From: Sialis fuliginosa
Lineage: Eukaryota > Arthropoda > Insecta > Megaloptera > Sialidae
DNA length: 64,000 bases
Reading direction: 5' to 3'
Assembly: GCA_961205875.1 (NCBI GenBank)
Contig: OY540819.1
Coordinates: 4,776,501-4,840,500 of the forward strand
Position 1 is the stretch's first letter; each line of letters begins with the position of its first letter. Positions 49,286-60,705 of this stretch are shown here, in pieces. A model generated the notes under the pieces. That model did no database searches. It was given only the letters and a program-made list of their open reading frames with translations, and was not told the origin of the DNA. The translations under genes were made by a program, and so were the position numbers.

Positions 49286-49389
49286 CTTAAATCCGCGTAA
49301 ATTCTCAACAACGCATGCGAGCAGTGCGTCTCTGCCAATTGTCACCGTGACGTTCGGGATGTTCTCTGCGAAGCGGGGAAACGCCAATT
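49286..49389 (-). CDS. DIP-family gene, exon for first half of Ig1
   Basis: This is the 104-nt exon that opens the mature protein. Read on the minus strand it follows a pyrimidine-rich acceptor ending TTCCAG and ends at AAG before GTAAGC. The reading starts with the last two bases of a split codon, then LAFPRFAENIPNVTVTIGRD and on to LLACVVENLRGFK. The cysteine in LLACVV is the first Ig1 disulphide cysteine. NVT is a likely N-glycosylation site. The exon ends in phase 0 and joins VAWVRVDTQTIL of the next exon, giving the usual Ig1 strand C tryptophan. The 8.2-kb intron downstream is full of repeats. The preceding exon (signal peptide) was looked for to the right and not found, so the protein start is unknown. 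Confidence 0.92.
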
Positions 49390-49435
49390 CTGGAATAGGA
49401 TACATTTATTGTATATACTTGCGTGATGTATGTAT

Positions 49436-49480
49436 CAGTGGCGAGGCGTGAAATTTTTAATAAGGGAAGCCTATTTTGTC
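49436..49480 (+). repeat. Solo CAGTGGCGAGGCGTG transposon end
   Basis: CAGTGGCGAGGCGTG resembles the hAT-type starts at 28.5, 38.6 and 59.4 kb. No matching right end or duplication was found within the next kilobase. Confidence 0.35.
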
Positions 49481-49799
49481 AAAATGTAAGTAAGTAATAA
49501 CCGTTTTAACATTGGGCATATCAAATCCTACCCCTCCTATTAATAAAAAAAAACTGGCTATAAAACACCAAAAGTTCAAGCTTTTACTTACAAATATCTA
49601 CTAACATACAAGAAAATAATTATTTTCTTGTATTTTAGTAGATATTTGTATGACTAGTTGAAGTTCACTGCAGGAAATTTCACTAAAAAGTATGTTTAAT
49701 GTATAAAAAATGACGTGAAAAGTTGAAATTTTCAAACCGTAGGTCTGTATCTCAAACGGTTCTCGAGTTATAGCCTCTGAAAATTTTATTTTTTTCAAA

Positions 49800-50100
49800 T
49801 TTTTGGAGAAAAATAGCCATAACTTTTGAACGGGTGTTCGGATTTTAATTTTATTGACGGATTTGGAATCAGAGGGTCAAAATCTATAAAATGACATGTA
49901 TAATACTTGAAAATTTTACACAAAAATTTGATCGAAAATCGATCGGTATTTTTTTTTAAATTTCACGAAATTTTTCTTCTTGAATTTTAAGGTATTTTAT
50001 ATGTAATTATATAGATTTTGACACTCTTATTTCAAATTCGTCGACAAAAATCAAATCCGACCACTCATTCAAAAGTTATGGCCATTTTTTTTTCATCAAC
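49800..50100. repeat. Fold-back repeat
   Basis: AGCCATAACTTTTGAACGGG at 49815 is mirrored by CATTCAAAAGTTATGGCC near 50068-50085, and similarity continues through GTCAAAATCTATA (inverted TATAGATTTTGACA). Arms are about 120 bases. No target duplication was identified. Confidence 0.7.
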
Positions 50101-50445
50101 AGGATTATGGATTGTAAAATTTGATACGATACTCTAATTTAGACTTTCCTAGTTCTTATCTCGTTGTGTGAACTCTTAACATCTACCAAGATACATATGT
50201 AATTCATAAACCCCATTAAAAAAAAATAGACCTATTATAATCGCAGATCATAAACAAACCATAACTGAAATCACAGCTAATTTTTCCCCAATCACGACCT
50301 TATTAAAATCTAATGCAATTGAGATGATTGTAAACACAATTAGACTCTTCTGTAGTGCACGTGAAATATGCAGCGATAACGTTAGGCCGGAGGTGATAGC
50401 TCGGACGTGTTACAGCCCTATTGGATCGCAAAGCCCGTGCAGAAA

Positions 50446-50509
50446 TGTCGTGAATAATTAGTGAAGCGACGATAATCCTAGCAGCTCAATATATACTTGA
50501 TTAGTGTTT
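50446..50509 (+). promoter_or_regulatory. Three-block conserved non-coding element, copy 1
   Basis: Blocks TGTCGTGAATAATTA, CGATAATCCTA and CTTGATTAGTGTTT are identical to those in copy 2 at 52.1 kb, in the same order and orientation, while the spacers (9 and 15 bases) differ. TAATCC and AATTA are homeodomain-type core sites. The copy lies upstream of the first exon seen and in a GC-richer patch. An old repeat is the alternative. Confidence 0.4.
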
Positions 50510-51337
50510 CCAGTACGATGCTGGACATCAGAAGTTCTCAAAATGTATGTTATCAGTATTTGACTTCGGATACACGTACTGATCGTGCATGCAGTATTTA
50601 CTGCATTTACTCAATGAAATAAAATCTAGAGAGCTTATATGGTACATGCCATTTTCGAGTAGTACGTGTAACCGTAAATTTAGATTAATTAAGCTATGGT
50701 TTTTCGGGAACTAAAAGTCTATTAATAATTGAGAGAAAAAAAATTGTATACAATTAAGAAATACAAAAATAAGTATATGTATTAAATTAATCAATTTCGG
50801 TGGCATTATATATTTAACTAAATTATTTCATATCGCTCTCCAAAATCACTTAATTTTATTTTTATTTTTAAACCCTCTATAATAATTCTTTTTAAATACC
50901 TATTTAAAAATATTATGTTTCCTAAAATAAACACGTACCTAGTTAGGAAACAAATTATTTATTATAAATTTTAATTAAATACCTACAGCAATTATTTCAT
51001 CCTAATTAGTACTAATTAGTTACCGAAACGGTATTTTAAATGAAAACAATTATATTTTTTACGATTTCTCTTCGTAACGATATAAGATAATTTCTAACTG
51101 AAACAAATTTGAGTGACCCTAAAAACAGTTTTTTTTGCCCGTTTGAAAGACCGCAAATGTTTGATTAATTTATGATCTAAATAATATCTTATGATGAAAT
51201 ATTAACCACAAAAAAAATTAAATAAGCATACGAATAGTTTCAATGATATAGCGGTCAAAGTATTTGATATACGTAGAACGTTCAAATGAACGAAATTATG
51301 TATATAAAATTATAAAACGATATAAAATATATATTAA

Positions 51338-51558
51338 CCCTTTAGCAGGCCATATTTTTCTTGAACATTCAACTTAAATAGAAGTTTGCGAATCAAAAAC
51401 CCGGTTCTGAAAAATTTAAACGATGTCAATGTATAGAGAAATATAAGACTAAAGGCAAGGTGGCATTGTCGTTGGTTAAAATTTTTTAGCTTACGAGCAG
51501 TCGTAAAAATAGTAAAAATTGTGAGGTCCGCCTAAAGGCGGTCATGCCTGCTAGAGGG
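51338..51558. mobile_element. TTAA-flanked piggyBac-like miniature element
   Basis: TTAA at 51334-51337 and 51559-51562 flank inverted ends CCCTTTAGCAGGC and GCCTGCTAGAGGG. Length 221 bp, no coding. TTAA plus a CCC start fits piggyBac-derived miniature elements. Confidence 0.82.
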
Positions 51559-51769
51559 TTAAATAGTTGGAATTAATTAATCACCATAATTATATTTAAT
51601 TTCTTACAAATAAATTTTATTAATGAATCTAATTTTATAAATAAATCATTGAATTTACCTACATAATATATTTTAATCTAGAAACATGTGTTACTGAATT
51701 ATCGATAATTTTATATTTTATCTAAAAAAAATCAAAGTTTAAACAGACAGCCGAAATAGAAGAGAAAGA

Positions 51770-52015
51770 ATATAATAAAAAGTAAAATTCCTAAATCAAG
51801 ATTCGAACCACAGTTCACTGCGTTCCAATCAAGATTGTTAACCTCACGACCACATATATTAGTACATATGAAATACAACAGTTTTTAGAATTAAATATCG
51901 TAATTAATAATGAGGATTGAAATAAATACTCGAACACGTGTCTTTTTATTTTTAATCTAGTTTCACCTCCCAAAAGATTTATCCATCAACTGTGACGTCC
52001 CCTTGTTACTTGCAT
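51770..52015 (-). repeat. Decayed relative of the 35.3-kb fold-back, with tRNA-like sequence
   Basis: ACACGTGTCTTTTTATTTTT, CTAGTTT and CCCCTTGT match the right arm of the 35.3-kb element, and a tRNA-like sequence (51792-51856, minus strand GTGGTTCGAATCTTG) precedes it as it does there. This shows that the tRNA-like part belongs to the family rather than being a chance insertion. Confidence 0.6.
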
Positions 52016-52095
52016 ATACGAACTAAAAACGACCCATTTTTTATCACTGATAACTTTTGCTGATGATATAATTTTGAGTAATCCTGATACATGTC

Positions 52096-52157
52096 TGTCG
52101 TGAATAATTACCAAGTTTCGATAATCCTACGGTTCGATACAGGCTTGATTAGTGTTT
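52096..52157 (+). promoter_or_regulatory. Three-block conserved non-coding element, copy 2
   Basis: It shares the 15-, 11- and 14-base blocks of copy 1 exactly; spacers are 8 and 14 bases and unrelated. It lies 1.65 kb from copy 1 and about 80 bases from the decayed fold-back relative, so membership of a repeat cannot be excluded. Confidence 0.4.
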
Positions 52158-53199
52158 TGCGAACAATCAGTATGTCTATGAATACGACCGTCCAACATCG
52201 CGTAATTACGATACCTAAATCATAAATATCAAATGCAAAGCGTTAATTGAAACACTACAAAACAATATTCAATACATTTTAAATCAACTTGTACTATTCA
52301 CTATTCACGTTTATCATAGTAAACAATGGTACCTTTGTAAATTATCTATTTGTCTGCCTTACAAATAATATTGTACTATTATTAGGTGCATTTGCTTTAT
52401 TTGAGATAAATTGGTGGAATTATATTTATAACTAAGAGATTTTATTGCTGTCTATATGAATGTAAAATAGCTCCGTTGTTGCAGTTTGTGGTTTTAAATT
52501 AATTAACTCACAGAAAAAGGAATATTTACTGATTCCAATATCTAAAATTTCAAAGCGTACGTAGATCTTTAGGGATAAAAAACCACAAGCTGAAATTTCA
52601 AATTATAAGGCAAATTATAGAAACTATCGTAAATAATATTAATTCATATCTTAAAACGAAACGATATCAATGTTAACATTTTTGATAAGAATCTCGGTTT
52701 ATAATTAATATTCTAGGTCCTTAGACTGTAAGTTACAATATTATAAACAATATTTATTAGGTACCTACATATTTAAATTAAATAAAATGCTCGATAGCAT
52801 AAAATTGATCTTCTTACGTAAAATAAAATTATAATTAGAGAGCCTTCAATTCAGACGAGACAAGATCGAGACGAAATTGACTTAAAATATTACGAGACGA
52901 GACCCGTAGGACACCGTAGGTAACACACAGATAGACTGACATACATAGTTACTTTCGTATTTATAATATTAATATGGATTTGATTTTGTTTCTGAGATTA
53001 CATGATTTTAAGAGAAAGTTTTTTTTTCCTTAGGGCGTTTTTTTGAAATTTTGGCAAGACAAAAACGAGAGTCTCGCTTTTAAAAGAAAATATTATTTTA
53101 CAAAAAAAATCACCCCAGACCGAGAATTGTCTTGGTCCCCGTTTCGATATTTGATTTTGTTAATTAGCTAACTTAAAAAAAATCACAAAATTAACAATG

Positions 53200-53958
53200 A
53201 AAATAATAATAATAATAATAATATATATCTTTATTCTTTTTGACTGTTTATAAATACAGTATAGAATGAGTCAACACAATAAAGAAAAAATAATAATAAT
53301 AATAATAACATAATAACATAATAATTATACAATACAAAAACCTATAGTGAATATGAAAAAAAGAAAAAAATGTTCATTGAAAAAATTCAAGTAGATCATA
53401 ATAATTTTTTAGATGCAGATGAGATTTTAATTTATTTTTAAATTGTTTAATGTTTAGTTCTTTTATGTTATTTGGAATGTTATTGAATATTTTAATAATT
53501 GCATTTAATAGTCCTTTCTTGATTACTGCGAGTGAATGCTGTGTTATTACTAACTTATTTTTATTTCTGTTGTTGTATTCATGTTGTAATAAATTATCTT
53601 GAAATAGGTGAGGATATTTTTTAGCAAACATTGAACATTCGAATATGTATAAATCGTATACTGTGAGTATTTTTAGTTGCTTAAATAAGGGACGACAAGA
53701 TGTAGTAGGGCTGACATTATACATAGCTCTTAAACATTTTTTTTGCAATAACAATATGTTTTTAAACACTAAATAACACGAAAATATTGAATATGTTAAA
53801 GTTGCATATAAATTGAGACTTGGCATTTTTTCTTCATTACAAGTAGGCCAACATAAAGAAATTGAAATCCCCTGGTACTTATAATCGCAACCTGAACATG
53901 TCATTGAGATGCTTCTAGATCCCTCTTTATTAAAATACCGTGAGCGCGATCGGGTCAC
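53200..53958 (-). mobile_element. LINE 3' end with C-terminal part of reverse transcriptase ORF
   Basis: A minus-strand frame (53958-53374, up to 194 codons) encodes the segment that follows the catalytic domain in Jockey/CR1-like LINE reverse transcriptases: LLLQKKCLRAMYNVSPTTSC, RPLFKQLKILTVYDLYIFEC and then IIKIFNNIPNNIKELNIKQF. Residues about 70-190 carry this match; the first 60 or so do not clearly fit. A 3' tail follows with AATAAAG and two TTA/ATA-type microsatellites (53204-53228, 53290-53325). No catalytic YxDD region is present, so the copy is 5'-truncated, as is usual for LINE insertions. Clade assignment is tentative. Confidence 0.8.
53204..53325 (-). repeat. TAA/TTA microsatellite tracts at LINE 3' end
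   Basis: Two AATAATAAT tracts separated by about 60 bases of apparent 3' untranslated sequence. The outer tract probably marks the end of the insertion. Confidence 0.7.
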
Positions 53959-56380
53959 ATATAGATGTAGAATTTAATATCTTTGAACATACAAATAATA
54001 ATTTCGTGTTTGGTTTGCGGATGCTGAGAGTGTGTGTAACAGTGTTATTAACAGCAAGATGAAAGCAGCTACTTTGATATGTATTTATAGATCTTATGAA
54101 AATGACGGTTATACGCGTATAATGTTTCATAAGAAAAATTAATTAAATCAAGGAGCTCTCGTTAACGATAATATATTATTAAAATTTATTGAAGATTTTG
54201 GTTTTCAAGTAAACAGCGAAAGAACAAGAACGATATTTAAATATGAGTGTGGCAGTGTTTATTTGATGCATACAAAAAATTCTTGTAGATTATTTGTATT
54301 TCAATTTTTTTTTTATTTAAGATTACAGCGGCAGGTTGATTGACAATAACACAATTTTCATTATCTATTAATTTATGTTGTCTTGGGAACAAATTGTCAA
54401 ATAATTTCTTCTCAAAATGTGTATTATATTATCGACATTAGGATATTAGAAAACTAATATTCATAAAACAAAAGTGAGTTTTATATCTTACAAATTCCAT
54501 TAAAAGTTTTCATATACCTACATATTAAAATATTACTATCTTTATTCTGTGGGCTAATCTAGTGCGAGAATAGTACCTGTACGAATCATACTGTCTTATC
54601 CCCGACCACCACTGCAATCTTAAATGAAACAGTCTTTAGCATGAATGTGATATTTTTATAAATAATTTTTATACTGATTCAATTTTTTTTTGCATTTTTT
54701 TTAAACAATGTAATTAATATTATGGACTAAAAGTTAATTTGGAAAAAGATTAATTTATGAATAAACTATGACCAAAATTGTAAAATATAATAAAGTAATA
54801 TATTTTAAAACTATTTTACTATATCAAGATAATATTCCAAAAACATTTTGGTACCATCATTGTTCATGTTTATTTTAACACAATAAGTAAAATTATTACA
54901 GATATATTTTTATAGGTTTATAAAACTTCACTGTAACGATATTGAAGTTAAGTCAAGCATCATAAAAAAAGTAATCTCATTACAGAATTGCTTTGTGGAT
55001 GTATATTATCGACCAATCACCAACTCAATTCTTAGAATCTTCTTCTTGTTCTCCCGCTCCTTGTATAGGACATCTTAACACAATCTTCTCTTTACAAACA
55101 ACAACCATGTTGCTGTTAACATAATTTACTTTTTAACTGTTTTATAAGATGAAACAAAACGAATTTAATTATGCTAATATAATATAAATATCACGTAAAA
55201 GAGCGTTCTATTATCCGGACTCAATGGATTTTATAATTTATAAAATATAATTTTAATCATATTTTAAAATGGTCGACGTTCTATGGAAAGTCACTAATTG
55301 TAAGTCCATTTCTAAAACCAAATCTACCCTCACTATCTCTTAACAAAAATTGAGCAAAAATATAGAAAATATAAATTTTAACAATAAATTGAATATTAAA
55401 CAAAACTAAATTGGATTTACAATAAGTTACTTTTCATTGATAATATGTATCTACATAAAAGATTTTGATCTAGTTAATATAGTTCAAAATTTTAAATATA
55501 GATATTCTTTAAACAATCTTAATATACAATAAAAACGTTAATAATAAATATTAATATAATATAAAGCATGTAAAAGTATAATACAAGAACAAAAATTACA
55601 TTGGGAAGGCAATTAACATAATCAATTTTGATAGTTATTTGAATTATGATAATTGAAATTATAAATACTAAAACTAGTTTGTATTAATAAAATAACAATT
55701 AATTTTCCAATAATAACAATGAAAAATGAAAAGGCTAATTGACAATTGGCATTTAATACTTAGGTAAACAAATATAAATGATTGTTTGTACTACACATGT
55801 ATATTTTTATAAAAAGTTTGTGATGTGTACATAATTATATTTGTATGTTCGATTTCATTTTTTGAAATCCCCACCAATAATAAAAAATATTTTTTTTAAT
55901 TTAGTAACTCTACAGCACATAAAATAAGATAAAAAATTATTATTTCGACGAAAATATATATTTATTATTCTTCATTATACAAATAAAATCACGGATATAT
56001 CAAATATACGCCTACACTTGTATTAATATTATATTCGCTATATACATACAATAATAGATATTTGTAAACATCCATCAGAACACACGACAGAAATCGATAA
56101 ATATATATATATACAACAAATGTCCCCTGACGCGTTAAATCAAAAGCATAGCTTTCAGTCAATAATCAGTATAAACGCAACCGTCATAAAATGTCATACT
56201 TACAAGGAAATATGTTCTGTATCACATAATACGAAAATTGTGAAAAAATCGTGAACGAAATACATCTGCTTGCACGCACTTTTCTCATGCGAAATAGTTT
56301 ATTCGATAGGGGAACTGTGTGTGTGTGCGTGTATGTGATCTACACCAATACAAAAATAGGTATACATACAAAATTCTTAC
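53959..56380. other. AT-rich stretch without recognisable genes
   Basis: Apart from the 54.37-kb copy of the repeat at 48.48 kb, a GT-rich tract at 56311-56340 and short AT microsatellites, I see no coding or structured element. Confidence 0.5.
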
Positions 56381-56649
56381 AGGTACAAACGTTTATTGAA
56401 GAAAATGGATTGAAAATCCTAGGATGGCCTGGAAATAGCCCGGATTTAAACCTAATAGAAAACTGTTGGTACATGATTTCAAAAAAAGTAGCTCAACATA
56501 AGCCGAAAAATAAAGAAGAATTAGTAAATACACTAAAAAAAGTCTGGGAAGAGGACTTAGATCTGAATTATTTGACAAATTTGGTGCATTCAATGCCAAG
56601 AAGGATTAAAGCAGTAATAAAAGCAAGAGGAGGGTCCACTAAATATTAA
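56381..56649 (+). pseudogene. Tc1-like transposase C-terminal fragment
   Basis: Residues from QVQTFIEENGLKILGWPGNS through PDLNLIENCWYMISKKVAQH to MPRRIKAVIKARGGSTKY and a stop match the C-terminal third of Tc1-family transposases. The SPDLNxIENxW motif supplies the final glutamate of the DDE triad. The first two catalytic aspartates and the DNA-binding domain are absent, because the sequence before 56381 is unrelated, including a GT tract. The surviving 89 codons keep an open frame to the natural stop. It cannot be active. No clear terminal repeat is seen downstream. Confidence 0.9.
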
Positions 56650-59398
56650 ATACTTTTTCTTAAATGTACATAATCCAAATTTTATAATAATTATAGAAAT
56701 AAAAAAAATTCTTTATATATAGTATGTATAAATTATTTATTTTTGCCTTTTCACACATGCGAAAAAATACGTATTGATAAATTAAACAAAATATAAAGTA
56801 AATAAAAGACTTCTTGTGAAATATTTTATACATAGATGAAAGTTAAATGATGTACTTAACCATCTATGAATAGAAAACCTACCTGAAATAACATACAAAA
56901 AAAATATTGGAACCGGTAATGATAATTCATACTTCATACGTGTTCGGATTTCATGTCACACTACTGTATATATAATTCAATAAGTCTAAAATACTTGTTT
57001 TTGTTAGATCTTGAAAAATTAATAATTTTGAACATCACTCAAAAAATATTTTGATAATACGTTTTTCTAACATACTTTGTTCCTACATGTATTATTACTC
57101 GTATATATTTTTGAAATCGTCTATTACAACCCTTTAATTTATAATTTTGATAGCTCTATTTCATATCCCTTTTTAAACCCTTTACATTTTTCCGAATTTT
57201 TTTTCTATCTTGATTTTTTTAATATTATCCAGGGGGCAATTAAAATAGATCACCATACTTTTAATGTAAATGATTTGTAAGTACGTCACCATACTTGGAA
57301 TCATTTATTTTTGATAGATAACAAAAAACTAAAGAAGTATTTCATGCTAACTTTTATTGATATTAGAAATCATTGCTTTTTTTAATGTTTGGATATTTCA
57401 ATTTGCGGTTCAATACATATATACCCGATATTATAAAAAAAATGTTTCTAAGCAAAGGCAGTTCCTTTTGAGTTTAACAAAGTTCAACGTGAAAGAAACA
57501 TATCGTAAGTAAGTGTTAATTACCGAAAAAATATTAATTTGGTTGCAAATAAATAACATGAAAAAAATTAATTCGGGCCTGTCATGAATACATTCGATCC
57601 TAATATTACACTGTTCAAAGTATACCGAGAAAAGAGATTGTCTTATTTTATTTCAAACATTTATTGTTTTTCAACTTAATTGGAAACCGGAAACGAAAGT
57701 AAAAGAATGTCATAACTCAAATACAATTTATTTGACAAAAAAAACATTTTACATTACATTCCAGCATACGAGAAATTCTTTTTTAATTTACTAGATTTAA
57801 AATTGAATTAATACTGCATACATCTTACAAAATTGTATATATACATCTACTTTTGTTTAGTTTCAATCAAGTATAATAAGTAATAATGTTCTTAACCAAC
57901 GTTTCTTTATACAGATTTGAGTAAGAAGACACAACTTCCACTCAGAAGTCATGTTACCATTTCTACTATACCATACCTAGTTACAATAATAACAATGATC
58001 GATTTACAATTTACATTTAACTATCCATAACTATTAATATGAACAATCAGACCTCTTGATTCAACTGATTAGTAAAATATAACCAGCGCTTATACTCATC
58101 GGTTGAAAATTTACGCAAATATACTTGCAATAGGCATGATGTCTAATTTTTAAAACTATTTTATGATGATCTTACGTGTCTCTTATTTCCAAAAAAATGC
58201 TTATTTCTGCAGAAAATAAAGGTTTCTTCACAAAAATTAACCCTTTTAAAACTAATTTTAAATTTGACGCCAAAACGCTCGCAGGTGTCATGGCGCATTT
58301 TTGACGTCACGCCTATGTAAACACTCCTTGTCAACTATAATAAATCCTTGTTACATCGCTAATGTTTCTCGGTTTTACTTTTGGTAACACAAAACTGAGC
58401 AAATTGATAATTTAAAACCACAAAATAATTTATAAACAATGCAGATTAGCCGTGACGTCATCCACTCTGACTGGCGTTTTATCAAACATGGCGGATTGCT
58501 GTATTTTGCGTTTTTATTTTAACAAAAATCATATTAATCTCGCTTTTAATATAAAAATAAATACATTTTTTAGAATTTTTTTAACTTATTTCAATATTTA
58601 AAATCATAATTTCAGTGATACTTTGTTACTGGCATCATGCCTATTACAATTGACTTTGACCCGAAATAATTAATTGTATAATTCCAAACGGAGCACATTT
58701 TTGTAGACACAATACTAAAAAGCGTGTTATGAGTTCTATATTTATCCTTGTCTAAGGTTTTATTACACACTACAGTGAACATCTTCATTTGCAATGCCTG
58801 GCGAAACGTCGATCGGGATAGCGATAAAAATGATACATAACATACAATAATCGTTATCTAAAAAATAAAACAAAAATACCAAAAACACCAAACCCAGCGA
58901 AATAGATCAAATACATCTTATCTTTCTCGAGTTAGTGTGGCGTGAGTATCTCCGGCTCTATGTGCGTAAATGATGACATACTTATAAAGGTTAAGAGAGG
59001 AATAATTCAAGGGTGAGTAATTATTATGGTCAGAGGGTTACTTCATAAGTTTTGGTCAACTTTACGGTACAGAAAACGCATGATATGTTTATGCGAGTGC
59101 GTAAATGTACATTATATACAATACACTGGCTATGTATGTAGGTATTTTGTATCTGAAAGCGTATACGTTTCTAACATTAAATTGTTTATTATGTTAATGT
59201 TAACTACATTTTTTCTTCTTAAAATAAACTTTAGATTATAGCATAGTTTATCAGATATTTTGATGTATCGACGACAAACAGAGAGACGAAAAAGTAAGAT
59301 TATTTATTAAGATTCTGAACCCGAATAATTTAAAAACTACGCAATTTATATAAAAATCATATCACAAATAATATCGATTGTTTAGAGTATGTAAGTCT
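56650..59398. other. AT-rich flank with one candidate miniature element
   Basis: Nothing recognisable from 56.65 to 58.1 kb. The inverted repeat at 58.13-58.65 kb is listed separately. Confidence 0.5.
58129..58652. mobile_element. Possible miniature element with TGCAATAGGCATGATG ends
   Basis: TGCAATAGGCATGATGTC on the left and GGCATCATGCCTATTACA on the right are inverted copies with few differences. Inside, TGACGTCA-like and GGCG-rich patches (58265-58315 and 58450-58495) are partly mirrored. No clear target duplication, so the class is open. Confidence 0.5.
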
Positions 59399-59930
59399 CA
59401 GTGGCGTAGAAACGGGAGGGGTTTTGAGGTCAAAACCCCCCCGAAATATTCAATGTTCTTAAAATATGTGAAATTATTATTATAATTTTGAATTGAATGA
59501 CCTTTTTTTATTATAACCCCCCCGAAATATTCAATGTTCTTAAAATATGTGAAATTATTATTATAATTTTGAATTGAATAATTTTTTTTATTATAAACCC
59601 CCCCCCCCTCCCCCGAAATATTCAATGTTCTTAAAATATGCGAAATTATTATATTTTTGAATTGAATGACCTTTTTTTCTTTGATCGTATAGTTAATTGT
59701 ACTTATTGTTAGTCTTATGACTAAAAAAAAAAAAGATCTTCAGTAACTATTTATTAATTAATTTTCAATCGTGTCACCTTTTTTTTAGTTATCAAACTAA
59801 ATAGGTACAGTTAATTATGTGATCCAAAAAAAAAAAAAAGTTGTTCGATTAAAAATTATGATAATAATTTCGCATATTTTAGGAGTCCCAAACTTATCCC
59901 CCCCAAAAAAATTTTCTTGCTACGCCACTG
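59399..59930. mobile_element. hAT-type element with internal 81-bp tandem repeats
   Basis: Ends CAGTGGCGTAG and CTACGCCACTG are exact inverted copies with a perfect 8-bp duplication GTAAGTCT (59391-59398, 59931-59938). Inside are three tandem units starting CCCGAAATATTCAATGTTCT at about 59440, 59521 and 59612. The right end carries a partial inverted unit. No transposase frame. Confidence 0.88.
59436..59675 (+). repeat. Three tandem units of about 81-91 bp
   Basis: Units share CGAAATATTCAATGTTCTTA, AAATATG and GAATTGAATGA. The third is longer because of an expanded C tract. Sequence identity between units is very high, so the array is recent or homogenised. Confidence 0.85.
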
Positions 59931-60705
59931 GTAAGTCTTCATGGCTTATGTACAAAGCCAGATATCCCATACATTTCAGTTTTAATTTATTTATAAATAA
60001 CTGATACATTGAGTGATTTCTACCGAAAATAAAGTTAACCATTTTGGCTTCTAGACTTTATATTTTGTTACTAAAAAAATGTATGGATTATTTTGAATTA
60101 ATAGTTTATTTTTTCACTTATTCATCTCAAAGAATCTAAAATCATAAACACTCAAATATAGTTTTACGAACATGATGTACCTTTTTTGATCGTACATAAT
60201 TTCAGATTGTATTTATATCTTGAAAACATGTACGTGTACGTGAGAGAGAGAGAGAAAGATGAAAGTGATATTATGTTTAAACCATTTTTACACCTTTCCT
60301 GATAAGAATTATCTACAGTTACCATGTTGTTAAAAGCAAATATATGACAATGTAGGTATGTATGATACGTAGAATAAAAATATTTAAAATGCGATTTCAC
60401 TTTTGTTATTTTTTGAGATATCAAAGAGAATCTATAAAAATATGTAATATCTTCGCTAATTTTAAATGAGAATTTGAATTAACAAATCGAGAATATAAAA
60501 TTTCTTTGATTTACTAGAGTATATAATTTTATATAGAGTATATTTTGTATGTGATAAAAAATAAAAATAAATTAAGATCATACTGACTAATATTTATTTT
60601 AAAAAAGTTCAAAAGATATGAGTGAGTCAATAAAAATACGACATTAAACTTGATACAGCAGTGATATACAAATATCAACAAGGACTCATAAGGGTTAGTT
60701 GGACG

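Larger units (their letters stand above)
865..49389 (-). other. Gene span: DIP-family three-Ig cell-surface receptor, partial
   Basis: Eight exons on the minus strand join in frame through GT/AG sites (total 1011 nt, about 337 residues). Together they give Ig1-Ig2-Ig3 plus a short stalk. Diagnostic stretches are QVNTDPMRSRQGYLQVV at the end of Ig1, VPPSIID opening Ig2, ASNGVPPS in Ig2, PPMLSIPNQLEGAYIGQDV opening Ig3 and CVAKNSLGDTDG closing it. Known DIP proteins bind Dpr Ig proteins on partner neurons and guide synaptic pairing; they are secreted to the surface and membrane-anchored. The first exon seen starts with a split codon, so the signal peptide is encoded upstream; the last exon ends with a split codon, so the anchor lies left of the window. 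Internal introns are phase 1, except phase 0 after the first exon seen. Which DIP paralogue this is cannot be decided; Lachesin-like relatives are the alternative but fit less well. Confidence 0.93.
49390..53199. other. Sequence upstream of the first exon seen: intron or 5' flank
   Basis: It should include, or lead to, the signal-peptide exon, which I could not identify. It contains the repeats and the duplicated three-block element listed separately. Confidence 0.45.

Noticed and set aside
49436-50200. Complete CAGTGGCG-ended element
   Set aside because: No inverted partner end or 8-bp duplication was found downstream, so only a solo end is claimed.
59436-59675. CRISPR-like array
   Set aside because: Only three tandem units without unique spacers, inside a hAT-type element in insect DNA.
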